Shown: positions 27,174-36,569, counted from the first letter of the stretch. The stretch is 64,000 nt of DNA from Agrococcus sediminis (GCF_007923295.1 NZ_VOIR01000016.1:1-64000); one strand, 5' to 3'. The notes: generated by a model from the sequence alone, not told the origin. A program made the numbers and translations.

Positions 27174-28421
27174 TCACGCGCGCACCTGGCCCGTGCCGCG
27201 CACGATCCACTTGGTGCTCGTGAGCTCCGGGAGCCCCATCGGGCCGCGCGCGTGCGCCTTCTGCGTCGAGATGCCGACCTCCGCGCCGAAGCCGAACTCG
27301 CCGCCGTCGGTGAACCGGGTGGATGCGTTGTGCATGACGACCGCCGAGTCGACCTCCGCGAGGAACCGGTCCGCCGCATCCGCGTCGTCGGTGATGATCG
27401 TGTCGGTGTGGTGGGTGCCGAAGGCGTTGACGTGCTCGATCGCCGCGCGCACGTCGTCGACGACGCCGATCGCGACGTCCATCGAGAGGTGCTCGGTCGA
27501 CCACCCCTGCTCCCCCAGCGGCTCGGGCGCGTCGACGCCGGGCAGCGGGGTGTCGGCGTGGATGGTGACGCCCGCCTCGCGCATGGCGTCGGCGATCGCC
27601 GGCACCGCGGTGTCGGCGATGTCGCGGTGCACGAGCACCGTCTCGAGGGAGTTGCAGACGCTCGTGCGCTGCGTCTTGGCGTTCAGCAGGATCTCGAGCG
27701 CCATCGGCAGGCTCGCCGCCCGGTCGACGAAGGCGTGCACGACGCCGGCACCCGTCTCGATGACGGGCACGGTCGACTCGGTGACGACCCGCTCGATGAG
27801 CGCGGCGCTCCCCCGCGGCACGAGCAGGTCGACGAGGCCGCGGGCCCGCATGAGGCGCCCGGCGCCGTCGCGGCCGAAGCGGTCGATCGTCTGCACGGCC
27901 GCGCGCGGGAGGCCCGACGCCTCGATCGCGTCCTGCATCGTCGCGACGAGCACCGCGTTCGTGCGCTCGGCCGCCGAGCCGCCGCGCAGCACGACCGCGT
28001 TGCCGGAGCCGAGCGCGATGCAGGCGAGGTCGACCGTGACGTTGGGGCGGGCCTCGTAGATGACGCCGATGACGCCGAACGGCACGCGCACCTCGGTGAG
28101 CTCGAGCCCGTTCGGCAGCGTGCGCTCGCGCAGCACCTCGCCGATCGGGTCGGGCAGCGCCGCGAGCTGGCGGGCGGCGGCGGCGAGGGCGGCGATGCGG
28201 CCCTCGTCGAGCAGCAGCCGGTCGAGCAGGCCGGAGGCGAGGCCGCCGGCGCGGCCGCGCTCGAGGTCCTCGGCGTTCGCGGCGAGGATCGCGTCGCCCG
28301 CGCGCTCGATGGCGTCGGCGATCGCGGTGATCGCGGCGTGGCGCCGCTCGGCGGGCGCGACGCCGAGCTCGCGGGAGGCGCGCTTGGCGTCGGTCAGGAG
28401 CCGGTCGAGGTCATCGGGCAT
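27174..28421 (-). CDS. proA: gamma-glutamyl phosphate reductase
   Basis: ProA reduces gamma-glutamyl phosphate to glutamate semialdehyde in proline synthesis. This 415-aa aldehyde-dehydrogenase-fold enzyme has VPFGVIGVIYEARPNVTVD, GSGNAVVLRGGSAA, the catalytic Cys in KTQRTSVCNSLE and GEFGFGAEVGISTQKAHARGPMGL. TAGGAT lies exactly 6 nt before the ATG and there is no Shine-Dalgarno, so it probably has its own leaderless mRNA despite following proB. Confidence 0.95.
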   Translation of the reverse strand: MPDDLDRLLTDAKRASRELGVAPAERRHAAITAIADAIERAGDAILAANAEDLERGRAGGLASGLLDRLLLDEGRIAALAAAARQLAALPDPIGEVLRERTLPNGLELTEVRVPFGVIGVIYEARPNVTVDLACIALGSGNAVVLRGGSAAERTNAVLVATMQDAIEASGLPRAAVQTIDRFGRDGAGRLMRARGLVDLLVPRGSAALIERVVTESTVPVIETGAGVVHAFVDRAASLPMALEILLNAKTQRTSVCNSLETVLVHRDIADTAVPAIADAMREAGVTIHADTPLPGVDAPEPLGEQGWSTEHLSMDVAIGVVDDVRAAIEHVNAFGTHHTDTIITDDADAADRFLAEVDSAVVMHNASTRFTDGGEFGFGAEVGISTQKAHARGPMGLPELTSTKWIVRGTGQVRA

Positions 28422-28427
28422 GCCTCG

Positions 28428-28433
28428 ATCCTA
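28428..28433 (-). promoter_or_regulatory. -10 element of leaderless proA
   Basis: TAGGAT on the minus strand is followed by six bases and the proA ATG at 28421. It separates proA transcription from proB, with the repeat cluster between them. Confidence 0.5.
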
Positions 28434-28489
28434 GGAGCGGGCGGATGCGCGGGGAGCCTCGTGCGGGGGTGGTCTCGACTCGTCGGCCC

Positions 28490-28631
28490 GGAGGGCCGAC
28501 GGCTCGACCAGCGGAGGCAGGGCCGACGGCTCGACCAGCGGGGCAGGGGCCGCCGGCTCGACCAGCGGGGGCAGGTGCCGACGGCTCGACCAGCGGGGGC
28601 GGCGCCGAAGGGTCGACCAGCGGAAGCAGCG
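28490..28631. repeat. cluster of five ~27-bp repeats between proB and proA
   Basis: Copies start at 28490, 28513, 28540, 28567 and 28595, plus a partial one at 28622. They are 23-28 bp and share the block GCCGACGGCTCGACCAGCGG with small changes. No coding frame is convincing. They may be recombining intergenic repeats or an RNA structure separating proB from proA. Confidence 0.8.
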
Positions 28632-29411
28632 TCAGTGCTCGGGGGCGGGGTTCGGCTCGAACTCGGTGCCGAGCCGCTCGCCCGCGATGAGGCGCTCGAG
28701 CAGCGGCGTCGCCGTGACCGTCACGCGCACGCCGGCGTCGGCGGCGAGCCGCGCCGCATCCACCTTCGTCATCGCCCCGCCGGAGCCGATGTGCGAGCCG
28801 CTCGCGCCGAGCCGCACGCCCTCCATCGGGTCGCCGTACGCGACGCGGTGGATGGGCTCGGAGCCGGGCTCGTCGGGCGGCGCCGTGCGGAGCGCCTCGA
28901 TGTCGGAGAGCAGGATGAGCCGGTCGGCGCGCACGAGCCGGGCCACGAGGGCCGCGAGCCGGTCGTTGTCGCCGAAGCGGATCTCGTGCGTCGCGACCGT
29001 GTCGTTCTCGTTGACGATCGGCAGCATGCGCAGCTCGAGCAGCCGCTCGAGGGCGTTGCGCGCGTTGACGCGGTGCGAGTCCATGTCCATGTCGGACGCG
29101 GTGAGCAGGATCTGCGCCGCGACGAGCTCGTGCCGGGACAGGCTCCGCTGGTAGCGGTTCATGAGCACGTTCTGCCCGACGGCCGCGGCGGCCTGCTGCA
29201 TGGGCAGGTCGGCGGGGCGCGCGTCGAGGCCGAGGAACGGCATGCCCGTCGAGATCGCGCCCGAGGAGACGAGGATGACCTCGCCCGCCCGGTGCAGGCG
29301 CACGAGCCCGTCGACGAGCGGCTCGATCTGGCCCCGGCGGTCGCCCGAGATCGACGACGAGCCGACCTTGACGACGATGCGCTGCGCGACCGAGAGGTCG
29401 AGCGAGGTCAT
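28632..29411 (-). CDS. proB: glutamate 5-kinase, short form without PUA domain
   Basis: ProB phosphorylates glutamate as the first, feedback-controlled step of proline synthesis. The 259-aa amino-acid-kinase fold begins [12 protein letters not shown] and shows [33 protein letters not shown] and [12 protein letters not shown]. It ends soon after the kinase core, so the C-terminal PUA domain of long ProB (about 370 aa) is absent. Its ATG overlaps the obgE stop (ATGA). Confidence 0.95.
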   Translation of the reverse strand: MTSLDLSVAQRIVVKVGSSSISGDRRGQIEPLVDGLVRLHRAGEVILVSSGAISTGMPFLGLDARPADLPMQQAAAAVGQNVLMNRYQRSLSRHELVAAQILLTASDMDMDSHRVNARNALERLLELRMLPIVNENDTVATHEIRFGDNDRLAALVARLVRADRLILLSDIEALRTAPPDEPGSEPIHRVAYGDPMEGVRLGASGSHIGSGGAMTKVDAARLAADAGVRVTVTATPLLERLIAGERLGTEFEPNPAPEH

Positions 29412-30940
29412 GCCTCGTCGTCCCAGCGCTGCACCTCGAACCCCTCGTCGTCGGTCCAGATGCCGGCGTCGCGCTCGCCCTTGAGGTCGTCGCGCGCCGC
29501 CTGCTTCGCGTCCATCTGGCGGTGGTACTCGGCGCGGCGCTCGGCCGTCGTGCGGCGGTCGTTGCGGTCGAGCCGCGGATCGGTGCCGCGGTTGCCGACG
29601 AGCTCGGCGGCGGATGCGATGGTCGGCTCCCAGTCGAAGACGATGCCGGCGCCGGGGCCGATGACGACGGTCGCGCCCGCGACCGCGCCCGCCTTGAGCA
29701 GCGCATCCTCGGTGCCGAGCTTCGCGAGCCGGTCGGCGAGGTAGCCGACGGCCTCGTCGTTGCGGAAGTCGGTCTGCGCGACCCACCGCTCGGGCTTCGC
29801 GCCCAGGATGCGGTAGACGGGGCCCTCGTGGGAGCCCTCGACCTTGACGACGAAGCCGGCGTCGTCGATCGCCTTGGGGCGCAGCACGATGCGCTCGGGC
29901 GCCGGCTCGGCGCCCTTCGCGGCGCGGTCGGCCTCGACGATCTCGGCGAGCGCGAACGACAGCTCGCGCAGGCCCCGGTGCGCGACCGTGGAGATCTCGA
30001 AGACGCGGTAGCCCATGGCCTCGATGTCGGCGCGCACGAACGCGGCGAGCTCGGCGGCCTCGGGCACGTCGATCTTGTTGAGCGCGACGAGCTGCTGGCG
30101 CTCGAGCAGCGGCGTCTGCCCCTCGGGCACAGGGTACGCCTCGAGCTCGCGACGGATGACCTGCAGGTCGCTCACCGGGTCGCGGCCGGGCTCGAGCGTG
30201 GCGCAGTCGATGACGTGCAGCAGCGCCGAGCAGCGCTCGACGTGGCGCAGGAACTCGAGCCCGAGCCCCTTGCCCTCGCTCGCGCCCTCGATGAGGCCGG
30301 GCACGTCGGCGATCGTGTAGCGCGTCTGGCCCGACTCGACGACGCCGAGGTTGGGGTGCAGCGTCGTGAACGGGTAGTCGGCGATCTTCGGCCGCGCGGC
30401 CGACATCGCGGCGACGAGGCTCGACTTGCCGGCGCTCGGGAAGCCCACGAGCGCGACGTCGGCGACGGTCTTGAGCTCGAGGGTGATGTCGCCCTCGAAG
30501 CCGGGGGTGCCGAGCAGCGCGAAGCCGGGCGCCTTGCGCTTGGTGTTCGACAGCGCGGCGTTGCCGAGCCCGCCCTGGCCTCCGGCCGCGACGACGAGCC
30601 GCATGCCCGCCTGTGCGAGGTCGGCGAGCTGCTCGCCGGACGCATCCGTCACCACCGTGCCGACCGGCACGGGCAGCTCGAGGTCGGCGCCGGAGGTGCC
30701 CGAGCGGTGGTCGCCCATGCCGGGCTGGCCGTTCTCGCTCGCGCGGTGCGGCGCGCGGTGGTAGCCGAGCAGCGTCGTCACCTGCGGGTCGGCGACCAGC
30801 ACGATGTCGCCGCCGTCGCCGCCGTTGCCGCCGTCGGGGCCCGCGAGGGGCTTGAACTTCTCGCGCTTCACGGAGACGCAGCCGTGACCGCCGTGACCGG
30901 CGCGCAGATGCAGCGTCACCTGATCGACGAACGTCGCCAT
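29408..30940 (-). CDS. obgE: Obg family GTPase ObgE/CgtA
   Basis: This essential GTPase acts in 50S assembly and stress signalling. The 510-aa protein has the glycine-rich Obg domain ([39 protein letters not shown]), then the G domain ([39 protein letters not shown]), then an OCT domain (about 340-420) and a charged tail. AAGGAGG precedes the ATG. It follows rpmA after a hairpin. Confidence 0.96.
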   Translation of the reverse strand: MATFVDQVTLHLRAGHGGHGCVSVKREKFKPLAGPDGGNGGDGGDIVLVADPQVTTLLGYHRAPHRASENGQPGMGDHRSGTSGADLELPVPVGTVVTDASGEQLADLAQAGMRLVVAAGGQGGLGNAALSNTKRKAPGFALLGTPGFEGDITLELKTVADVALVGFPSAGKSSLVAAMSAARPKIADYPFTTLHPNLGVVESGQTRYTIADVPGLIEGASEGKGLGLEFLRHVERCSALLHVIDCATLEPGRDPVSDLQVIRRELEAYPVPEGQTPLLERQQLVALNKIDVPEAAELAAFVRADIEAMGYRVFEISTVAHRGLRELSFALAEIVEADRAAKGAEPAPERIVLRPKAIDDAGFVVKVEGSHEGPVYRILGAKPERWVAQTDFRNDEAVGYLADRLAKLGTEDALLKAGAVAGATVVIGPGAGIVFDWEPTIASAAELVGNRGTDPRLDRNDRRTTAERRAEYHRQMDAKQAARDDLKGERDAGIWTDDEGFEVQRWDDEA

Positions 30941-30962
30941 GGCATGCCTCCTTCGATGCGAG

Positions 30963-30990
30963 AACGGGGCGGGCCGAAGCCCGCCCCGTT
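30963..30990 (-). terminator. attenuator hairpin with TTCG loop between rpmA and obgE
   Basis: A perfect 12-bp stem (AACGGGGCGGGC / GCCCGCCCCGTT) closes a TTCG tetraloop on the minus strand. It lies about 20 nt after the rpmA stop. Only a two-T tail follows, so it likely gives partial termination that keeps obgE below the ribosomal genes. Confidence 0.65.
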
Positions 30991-31010
30991 CATCGGGTGT
31001 CTGTGTGTCG

Positions 31011-31265
31011 TCAGCCTGCGGCGACGATGTTGACGACCTTGCGGCCGCCCTTCTGGCCGAACTCCACGGCGCCCGCCTCGAGGGCGAACAGCGTGTCGTC
31101 GCCACCGCGGCCGACGTTGGCGCCGGGGTGGAAGTGCGTGCCGCGCTGGCGGACGATGATCTCGCCGGCCTTGACGACCTGGCCGCCGAAGCGCTTCACG
31201 CCGAGGCGCTGCGCGTTCGAGTCACGACCGTTGCGGGTGGACGATGCGCCCTTCTTGTGTGCCAT
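31011..31265 (-). CDS. rpmA: 50S ribosomal protein L27
   Basis: The 84-aa protein starts [28 protein letters not shown], the conserved N terminus reaching the peptidyl transferase centre, and ends KVVNIVAAG. There is no cleaved Firmicute-type extension. It lies 12 bp after rplU. Confidence 0.98.
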   Translation of the reverse strand: MAHKKGASSTRNGRDSNAQRLGVKRFGGQVVKAGEIIVRQRGTHFHPGANVGRGGDDTLFALEAGAVEFGQKGGRKVVNIVAAG

Positions 31266-31277
31266 GTCTGGAGCCCC

Positions 31278-31586
31278 TTACTTGATCTCGGTGACCTTGA
31301 GGCGCGTGAGCTCCGAGCGGTGGCCCATGCGGCGCTTGTAGCCGGTCTTGTTGCGGTAGTGCTGGATGCGGATCTTGGGGCCGCGCAGGTCGGTCACGAC
31401 CTCGGCCGTGATCTTCACCTTGGCGAGCGCGTCGACATCGGTCGTCACCTTGTCGCCGTCGACGAGCAGCACGGGGGCCAGCTCGACGTTGCCGTTGTCG
31501 TCGCCGGCGATGCGGTCGACGACGAGCACGGTGCCGACCTCGACCTTCTCCTGCCGGCCGCCGGCGCGCACGATTGCGTACACCAC
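31278..31586 (-). CDS. rplU: 50S ribosomal protein L21
   Basis: The 102-aa protein begins [18 protein letters not shown] and has the family core [28 protein letters not shown]. It is the first gene of the rplU-rpmA-obgE-proB operon, with a clear promoter about 90 nt upstream and a leader hairpin. Confidence 0.98.
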   Translation of the reverse strand: MVYAIVRAGGRQEKVEVGTVLVVDRIAGDDNGNVELAPVLLVDGDKVTTDVDALAKVKITAEVVTDLRGPKIRIQHYRNKTGYKRRMGHRSELTRLKVTEIK

Positions 31587-31611
31587 GTTGGATCCTCACT
31601 GTTGGAACGAC

Positions 31612-31628
31612 TCCCGGCAGGGCCGGGA
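31612..31628 (-). promoter_or_regulatory. rplU leader hairpin
   Basis: A 7-bp stem TCCCGGC/GCCGGGA with a 3-nt loop lies about 25 nt before the rplU start. L21 leaders are known regulatory sites in other phyla; whether this one is used for autoregulation is inference. Confidence 0.4.
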
Positions 31629-31673
31629 CGAAGCTTGTGGCGCGCGCGAGATCGCGACCTGCACCAGCGGACA

Positions 31674-31703
31674 ACGATACAGGCACGCGGCGCCTGCGGT
31701 CAA
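31674..31703 (-). promoter_or_regulatory. sigma70-type promoter of the rplU operon
   Basis: TTGACC (31703-31698) and TATCGT (31679-31674) are 18 bp apart on the minus strand. This is the best -35/-10 pair in the window, as expected for a ribosomal operon. It leaves a leader of about 80 nt. Confidence 0.75.
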
Positions 31704-31739
31704 CATGACCGCCCGCGTGGCGCCCGCTACCGTGGGCGG

Positions 31740-32009
31740 ATGGCGATCCTCGTCGACGACCCGCTGTGGCCGAACCACGGCACGCTGTGGGCGCACCTCA
31801 TCAGCGACGCGTCGCTCGACGAGCTGCACGCCTTCGCCCGGGCCGCCGGCATCCCGTCGCGCGGCTTCGACCACGACCACTACGACGTGCCCGCCGAGCG
31901 CATCGACGCGCTCGTCGCGATGGGCGCCGAGCGCGTGCCCCCGAAGGAGCTCGTGCGCCGGCTCATCGCGAGCGGGCTGCGTGTGAAGGAGCGCGACCGG
32001 CCGCACTAG
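31740..32009 (+). CDS. DUF4031 family small protein
   Basis: The 89-aa protein MAILVDDPLWPNHGTLWAHLISDASLDELHAFARAAGIPSRGFDHDHYDVPAERI contains the DUF4031 pattern with conserved Asp, His and Arg residues. Its function is unknown. TACCGT lies 6 nt before the ATG, so the mRNA is probably leaderless. Its promoter abuts that of rplU on the other strand. Confidence 0.82.
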   Translation: MAILVDDPLWPNHGTLWAHLISDASLDELHAFARAAGIPSRGFDHDHYDVPAERIDALVAMGAERVPPKELVRRLIASGLRVKERDRPH

Positions 32010-32029
32010 CCCGGTCGCGCCCCGTCGCG

Positions 32030-34579
32030 TCAGCGGTCCGAGTCGTCGGGCTTCGCCGTGATGACGCCCGAGGAGGCGCGGCGCGAGCGCCGTGCGGCCT
32101 TGCCGGTGCCGGGCGCCGGCGCGGCGAGCGCGTCGAGCGCGCTGCCGAGCAGCCCGTCGAGGTCGCCCTCGGTGGCCTTCGGCGCGGGCGCCTCGTACAC
32201 AGGCTCGAGGGGGATGTCGAGGATCGTGACGATCGGCTCGGCGGCGACGGCCTCGACCGCCTCCTTCGAGGGCGCGACGATGCCCGACGGCTGCTCGCCC
32301 GACGGCTGCTGCACGGGCTGGTGCGCCGCGGGCTGCTCGCCCGCAGGGTGCTCGCCCGCAGCGTGGTCGCCCTCGTGCGGGCGCCCCTTGCCCGCGGAGG
32401 CGATCTGCGACAGCCCCTTGCGGAGGTCGTCGGTGATCGCGTGCGTGCCGCCGGCGCCCTGCTGGTGCTGCTGGTGCTGCTCGGCCTGCTGCTGGTCGGC
32501 CTGCTTGCCGCGGCGCCCGCGGCGGCCGCTGCTGCTGCCGTTGCCGCCCGCGTCGGACTGCTGCTGGCGCTGCGGCTTCGAGACGGGCTCGTGGTGCACG
32601 ATGATGCCGCGGCCGGCGCAGACCTCGCACTGCTCGGAGTAGGACTCGAGGAGCCCGAGGCCGAGCTTCTTGCGCGTCATCTGCACGAGGCCGAGGCTCG
32701 TGACCTCTGCCACCTGGTGCTTCGTGCGGTCGCGGCTCAAGCACTCGATGAGGCGCCGCTGCACGAGGTCGCGGTTGGACTCGAGCACCATGTCGATGAA
32801 GTCGATCACGATGATGCCGCCGATGTCGCGCAGGCGCAGCTGGCGCACGATCTCCTCGGCCGCCTCGAGGTTGTTCTTGGTGACCGTCTCCTCGAGGTTG
32901 CCGCCGGCGCCGACGAAGCGGCCGGTGTTCACGTCGACGACGGTCATCGCCTCGGTGCGGTCGATGACGAGCGAGCCGCCCGAGGGCAGCCACACCTTGC
33001 GGTCGAGCGCCTTGTCGATCTGCTCGGCGATGCGGAAGTGGTCGAACGGGTCATCGGTGCCCTCGTAGGCCTCGACGCGGTCGAGCAGGTCGGGCGCGAT
33101 GGCCTCGAGGTACTCGCGGATCGTGGTGAGCGCCTCGGACCCCTGGATGACGAGCTTGTGGAAGTCCTCGTTGAAGACGTCGCGCACGATCTTGACGAGC
33201 AGGTCGGGCTCCGCGTGCAGCCGCTGCGGCGCGGTGCCGGAGGTCTTCTGCTGCTGGATGCGCTCCCACTGGCGGGTGAGGCGCTCGACGTCGCGCGTGA
33301 GCTGATCCTCGGTCGCGCCCTCGGCGGCGGTGCGCACGATGACGCCCACGCCCTCCGGCAGCACCTGCTTGAGGATCTTCTTCAGGCGGGCGCGCTCGGT
33401 GTCGGGGAGCTTGCGGGAGATGCCGTTCATCGAGCCGCCGGGCACCGACACGAGGTAGCGGCCGGGCAGCGAGATCTGGCTCGTGAGGCGGGCGCCCTTG
33501 TGGCCGACCGGATCCTTCGTCACCTGCACGAGCACGGTGTCGCCGGGCTTCAGCGCCAGCTCGATCTTGCGCGGCTGGCCCTCGAGCTCGGCGGCGTCCC
33601 AGTCGACCTCGCCCGAGTAGAGCACGGCGTTGCGGCCGCGGCCGATGTCGACGAAGGCGGCCTCCATGCTCGGCAGCACGTTCTGCACGCGGCCGAGGTA
33701 CACGTTGCCGATCAGGCTCGACTCGGAGGCCTTGGCGACGTAGTGCTCGACGAGCACGCCGTCCTCGAGCACCGCGAGCTGCACGCGGTCGTGCTTCGAG
33801 CGCACGATCATCTGGCGCTCGACGGCCTCGCGCCGGGCGAGGAACTCGGTCTCGGTCACCACCGTGCGGCGGCGGCCCGCGTCGCGGCCCTCGCGGCGGC
33901 GCTGGCGCTTCGCCTCGAGCCGGGTGGAGCCGCGCACCTTCTGCGGCTCGGTGATGAGGGGCTTCTCCTCCTCGACGTCGCCGCCGCGGCGGCGCGAGCG
34001 GGAGCGCGTGCGCGAGTGGCTGCGACGGCCGCCCTGCGGCTCGTCGTCGTCGTCGTCCTCGTCGTCGTCCTCCTCGTCGCGCAGCGACGGGAGGGCGGGC
34101 AGCGCCGCGAGGTCGGGCGCGTGGAAGAGCAGGCCGAACGGCCCCGTCGGCACCTCGGGCAGCGCGAGCGCGGCGGCGAGCGGGTCGTCGCCCGCCGAGC
34201 CCTGCGCACCGGCGTCGGGCGCGGGGGCCGCGGGATCGGTGAGGCCGGGCTCGTGGCCGGGCTCCTGCTCCCCCGCCGCCACCGGAGCGGCGGCCTCGGC
34301 GGCCGGCTCGGCGGCGGGCTCGGCACCCTGGTCGTCGGCCACCGGCACCTGCGCCGGGGCGTCACCCGACGCATCCGTCGCCGCATCGGCCTCGGCCGCC
34401 GGCGCCGTCCTGCGCGTGGTCGCCCGCTTGCGCTTGGGCCTCTCCGCCTCGGGCGCCTCGGCCTGCTGCACCTCAGCGGGCGCCTCGGTGGCCTGCTGCG
34501 CCTCGGGCGCCTCGGCCGTGCCGGTCTGCTGTGCTGTGCCCTCTGCCTCTGCGGGGAGGGTCGTGTCGTCGTTCACCAT
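32030..34579 (-). CDS. rne: ribonuclease E/G
   Basis: This 849-aa endoribonuclease acts in rRNA and mRNA processing. A long acidic, Ala/Glu-rich N-terminal extension with a run of Asp/Glu and an Arg-rich patch (RSHSRTRSRSRRRGG) occupies residues 1-~260. Then come the S1 domain (ESSLIGNVYLGRVQNVLPSMEAAFVDIG), the catalytic Asp segments (IDRTEAMTVVDVNTGRF, IIVIDFIDMV) and the Zn-link CEVCAGRG, followed by a Gln/Gly-rich tail. The extension plus tail layout is typical of actinobacterial RNase E. Confidence 0.95.
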   Translation of the reverse strand: MVNDDTTLPAEAEGTAQQTGTAEAPEAQQATEAPAEVQQAEAPEAERPKRKRATTRRTAPAAEADAATDASGDAPAQVPVADDQGAEPAAEPAAEAAAPVAAGEQEPGHEPGLTDPAAPAPDAGAQGSAGDDPLAAALALPEVPTGPFGLLFHAPDLAALPALPSLRDEEDDDEDDDDDEPQGGRRSHSRTRSRSRRRGGDVEEEKPLITEPQKVRGSTRLEAKRQRRREGRDAGRRRTVVTETEFLARREAVERQMIVRSKHDRVQLAVLEDGVLVEHYVAKASESSLIGNVYLGRVQNVLPSMEAAFVDIGRGRNAVLYSGEVDWDAAELEGQPRKIELALKPGDTVLVQVTKDPVGHKGARLTSQISLPGRYLVSVPGGSMNGISRKLPDTERARLKKILKQVLPEGVGVIVRTAAEGATEDQLTRDVERLTRQWERIQQQKTSGTAPQRLHAEPDLLVKIVRDVFNEDFHKLVIQGSEALTTIREYLEAIAPDLLDRVEAYEGTDDPFDHFRIAEQIDKALDRKVWLPSGGSLVIDRTEAMTVVDVNTGRFVGAGGNLEETVTKNNLEAAEEIVRQLRLRDIGGIIVIDFIDMVLESNRDLVQRRLIECLSRDRTKHQVAEVTSLGLVQMTRKKLGLGLLESYSEQCEVCAGRGIIVHHEPVSKPQRQQQSDAGGNGSSSGRRGRRGKQADQQQAEQHQQHQQGAGGTHAITDDLRKGLSQIASAGKGRPHEGDHAAGEHPAGEQPAAHQPVQQPSGEQPSGIVAPSKEAVEAVAAEPIVTILDIPLEPVYEAPAPKATEGDLDGLLGSALDALAAPAPGTGKAARRSRRASSGVITAKPDDSDR

Positions 34580-34632
34580 CGCTGGCGCGCTCCTGCCGCA
34601 ACCGGCGCCGCCGGTCGCCATCTCGCTCGCGA

Positions 34633-34750
34633 CCGGGGCGCGCCCCGGCGCGAATCCTTCCTGACACCCCCTCGCGGGGATGGCCCGGGCTAGGCGTGCT
34701 GCCCGGAAAACCTGTGTGAGCGCCCGTCGGGCGCGCTGCGGGGAAGTCTA
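34633..34750 (-). promoter_or_regulatory. rne promoter and structured 5' leader
   Basis: TAGACT (34750-34745, minus strand) is a plausible -10, giving a leader of about 155 nt. The leader holds two perfect hairpins: GCGCCC/GGGCGC at 34720-34734 and a 16-bp self-complementary CCGGGGCGCGCCCCGG at 34633-34648. RNase E leaders often mediate autoregulation; that is inference here. Confidence 0.4.
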
Positions 34751-34769
34751 CCCCACGAGCGCTGCGGGC

Positions 34770-35453
34770 TCAGGGCAGCACGACGCGCACCGCGAGGGCG
34801 ACGAACGCGACCGCCGCGACGAGCGTGCCGACGATCGCCGGCCAGCCGTGCGGCTGCACGCGGCGCCCGATGCGCGCGCCGAGCAGCACGACCGCCGTGA
34901 GGTAGAGGCCCGAGACCGCCTCGAGGATCAGCATCATCACGAGCAGGTCGCCGAGCGGCGTCGGCGACGCGGGGTCGATGAACTGCACGAAGAACGACGC
35001 GAAGAAGAGGATCGCCTTCGGGTTCAGCAGGCTCGTGACGAGCGCCGTGCGGAAGGGCGCGAGCCGCGGGTGGGCGATGATCGGGTTGGGCGCGGTGAGC
35101 GGATGCGTGGGGTTCTCGGTCGCTGCGGGCTCGGCCCGGCGGGCCATGCGGGCGCGGATGCGCGCGACGGCGCTGCGGACGAGCCCGACCGCGAGCCAGC
35201 AGAGGTAGAGGGCGCCGGCCCAGGTGAGCGCGGTGAAGACGACCGGGTTGGCCGAGAGCGCCTGCGCCGAGAGCACCGCGAGCACCATGAGCACCGCGTC
35301 GCCGAGGAAGACGCCCAGCATCGCGCGGAACCCGGCGCGCGTGCCCGCCCGCAGCGCGCTCGTCGCGACGTAGAGGCTGTTGGCGCCCGGCAGCAGCACG
35401 ATGACGACCACGCCGGCGGTGAAGGCGGCGATCGTCGCCGCGTCGAGGCTCAC
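34770..35453 (-). CDS. LysE/RhtB family amino-acid exporter
   Basis: This 227-aa exporter has about six helices. It begins ATIAAFTAGVVVIVLLPGANSLYVATSALRAGTRAGFRAMLGVFLGDAVL, the LysE signature with PGAN in place of PGP, and has LLNPKAILFFASFFVQFI in the second half. The substrate is not predictable from sequence; LeuE-type exporters share the LPGAN variant. The GTG start lies 39 bp from the divergent VKOR gene. Confidence 0.88.
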   Translation of the reverse strand: MSLDAATIAAFTAGVVVIVLLPGANSLYVATSALRAGTRAGFRAMLGVFLGDAVLMVLAVLSAQALSANPVVFTALTWAGALYLCWLAVGLVRSAVARIRARMARRAEPAATENPTHPLTAPNPIIAHPRLAPFRTALVTSLLNPKAILFFASFFVQFIDPASPTPLGDLLVMMLILEAVSGLYLTAVVLLGARIGRRVQPHGWPAIVGTLVAAVAFVALAVRVVLP

Positions 35454-35492
35454 GAGCGCGCCCGACTGACAGAATGGTGCGCAGGAGGCTCC

Positions 35493-36110
35493 ATGAACCC
35501 GTCACGTCCTGCCCACATCGCTGCGCCTGTCTGGCTGGGCGCGGTCCTCGTCGTGACGGGGCTCGCGGGCCTGCTCGGCGCGTTCTCGCTCTCGGTGGAG
35601 CGCATCGAGCTGCTGCTGAACCCCGAGGCGGCGCTCAGCTGCGACCTCAACCCGTTCCTGTCGTGCTCGGGCGCGATGGAGTCGGCGCAGGGGCGCCTGT
35701 TCGGCTTCCCGAACCCGTTCCTCGGCCTCATGGCGTTCCCCGCCCCGATCGTCGTGGGCGTGCTGACGCTCGGCCGCGTCGCGATGCCGCGCTGGGTGTG
35801 GACGGCCTTCTCGGTCGGCGTGCTCGGCGGCCTGGTGTTCGTGCTGTGGCTCGCGCAGCAGTCGATCTTCGTGCTCGGCTTCGTCTGCCCGTGGTGCTTC
35901 CTGGTCTGGATGGCGATGTACGCGATGGCGTTCCCGCTCTGGACGTGGGCCTTCGGCGCCGGCGCGCTCCCCGCGCCCGCGGGGCTGCGGCGCACCGCGG
36001 CGCGCTTCTCGTCGTGGGGCTGGGTGCTGTCGCTCGCGCTCGCCGTGATCGTCGTGCTGACGATCATGGTCGTGCTGCCGGGCATCCCCCGGTTCCTGTT
36101 CGCCTTCTAG
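35493..36110 (+). CDS. vitamin K epoxide reductase (VKOR) family protein
   Basis: This 205-aa membrane quinone reductase reoxidises DsbA-like proteins in Actinobacteria. It has five predicted helices, the loop cysteines in ALSCDLNPFLSCSGAMES (about 50-66) and the active CPWC (about 137-140). No DsbA partner is fused or adjacent. GGAGG lies 6 nt before the ATG. It converges with ndk. Confidence 0.93.
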   Translation: MNPSRPAHIAAPVWLGAVLVVTGLAGLLGAFSLSVERIELLLNPEAALSCDLNPFLSCSGAMESAQGRLFGFPNPFLGLMAFPAPIVVGVLTLGRVAMPRWVWTAFSVGVLGGLVFVLWLAQQSIFVLGFVCPWCFLVWMAMYAMAFPLWTWAFGAGALPAPAGLRRTAARFSSWGWVLSLALAVIVVLTIMVVLPGIPRFLFAF

Positions 36111-36129
36111 CGGCGGGGCGCCGGCGCGC

Positions 36130-36540
36130 TCAGCCGAACCAGAGCGCGAGCTCGCGCTCGGCCGACTCCTCGGAGTCGGAGCCGTGCACGAGGTTCTGCT
36201 GCACCTTGAGGCCCCAGTCGCGGCCGAGGTCGCCGCGGATCGTGCCGGGCGCGGCCGTCGTCGGGTCGGTCGTGCCGGCGAGCGAGCGGAAGCCCTCGAT
36301 GACGCGGTCGCCCTCGAGGCGGATCGCGACCGACGGGCCCGAGAGCATGAACTCGACGAGCGGCTCGAAGAACGGCTTGCCCTCGTGCTCGGCGTAGTGC
36401 TCCTCGAGGAGCGCGCGCTCGGGCTGCACCATGCGCAGGTCGGCGACGCGGTAGCCCTTGGCCTCGATGCGGGCCAGGATGGCCCCGGTCAGCTGGCGCT
36501 GGACGCCGTCGGGCTTGATGAGGACGAGGGTGCTCTGCAT
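36130..36540 (-). CDS. ndk: nucleoside diphosphate kinase
   Basis: This 136-aa enzyme balances NTP pools. It begins STLVLIKPDGVQRQLTG and ends NLVHGSDSEESAERELALWF with the phospho-His in NLVHGSDS. TAGGCT lies 7 nt before the ATG without a Shine-Dalgarno, so it probably has its own leaderless start although it follows the folC-DUF4233 genes. Confidence 0.97.
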   Translation of the reverse strand: MQSTLVLIKPDGVQRQLTGAILARIEAKGYRVADLRMVQPERALLEEHYAEHEGKPFFEPLVEFMLSGPSVAIRLEGDRVIEGFRSLAGTTDPTTAAPGTIRGDLGRDWGLKVQQNLVHGSDSEESAERELALWFG

Positions 36541-36569
36541 GCCTGCCAGCCTACCGACGGCGCACCGCC

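Noticed and set aside
28490-28631. The pro-region repeats as CRISPR
   Set aside because: Spacing is only a few variable bases and the repeat is imperfect, with no cas genes.
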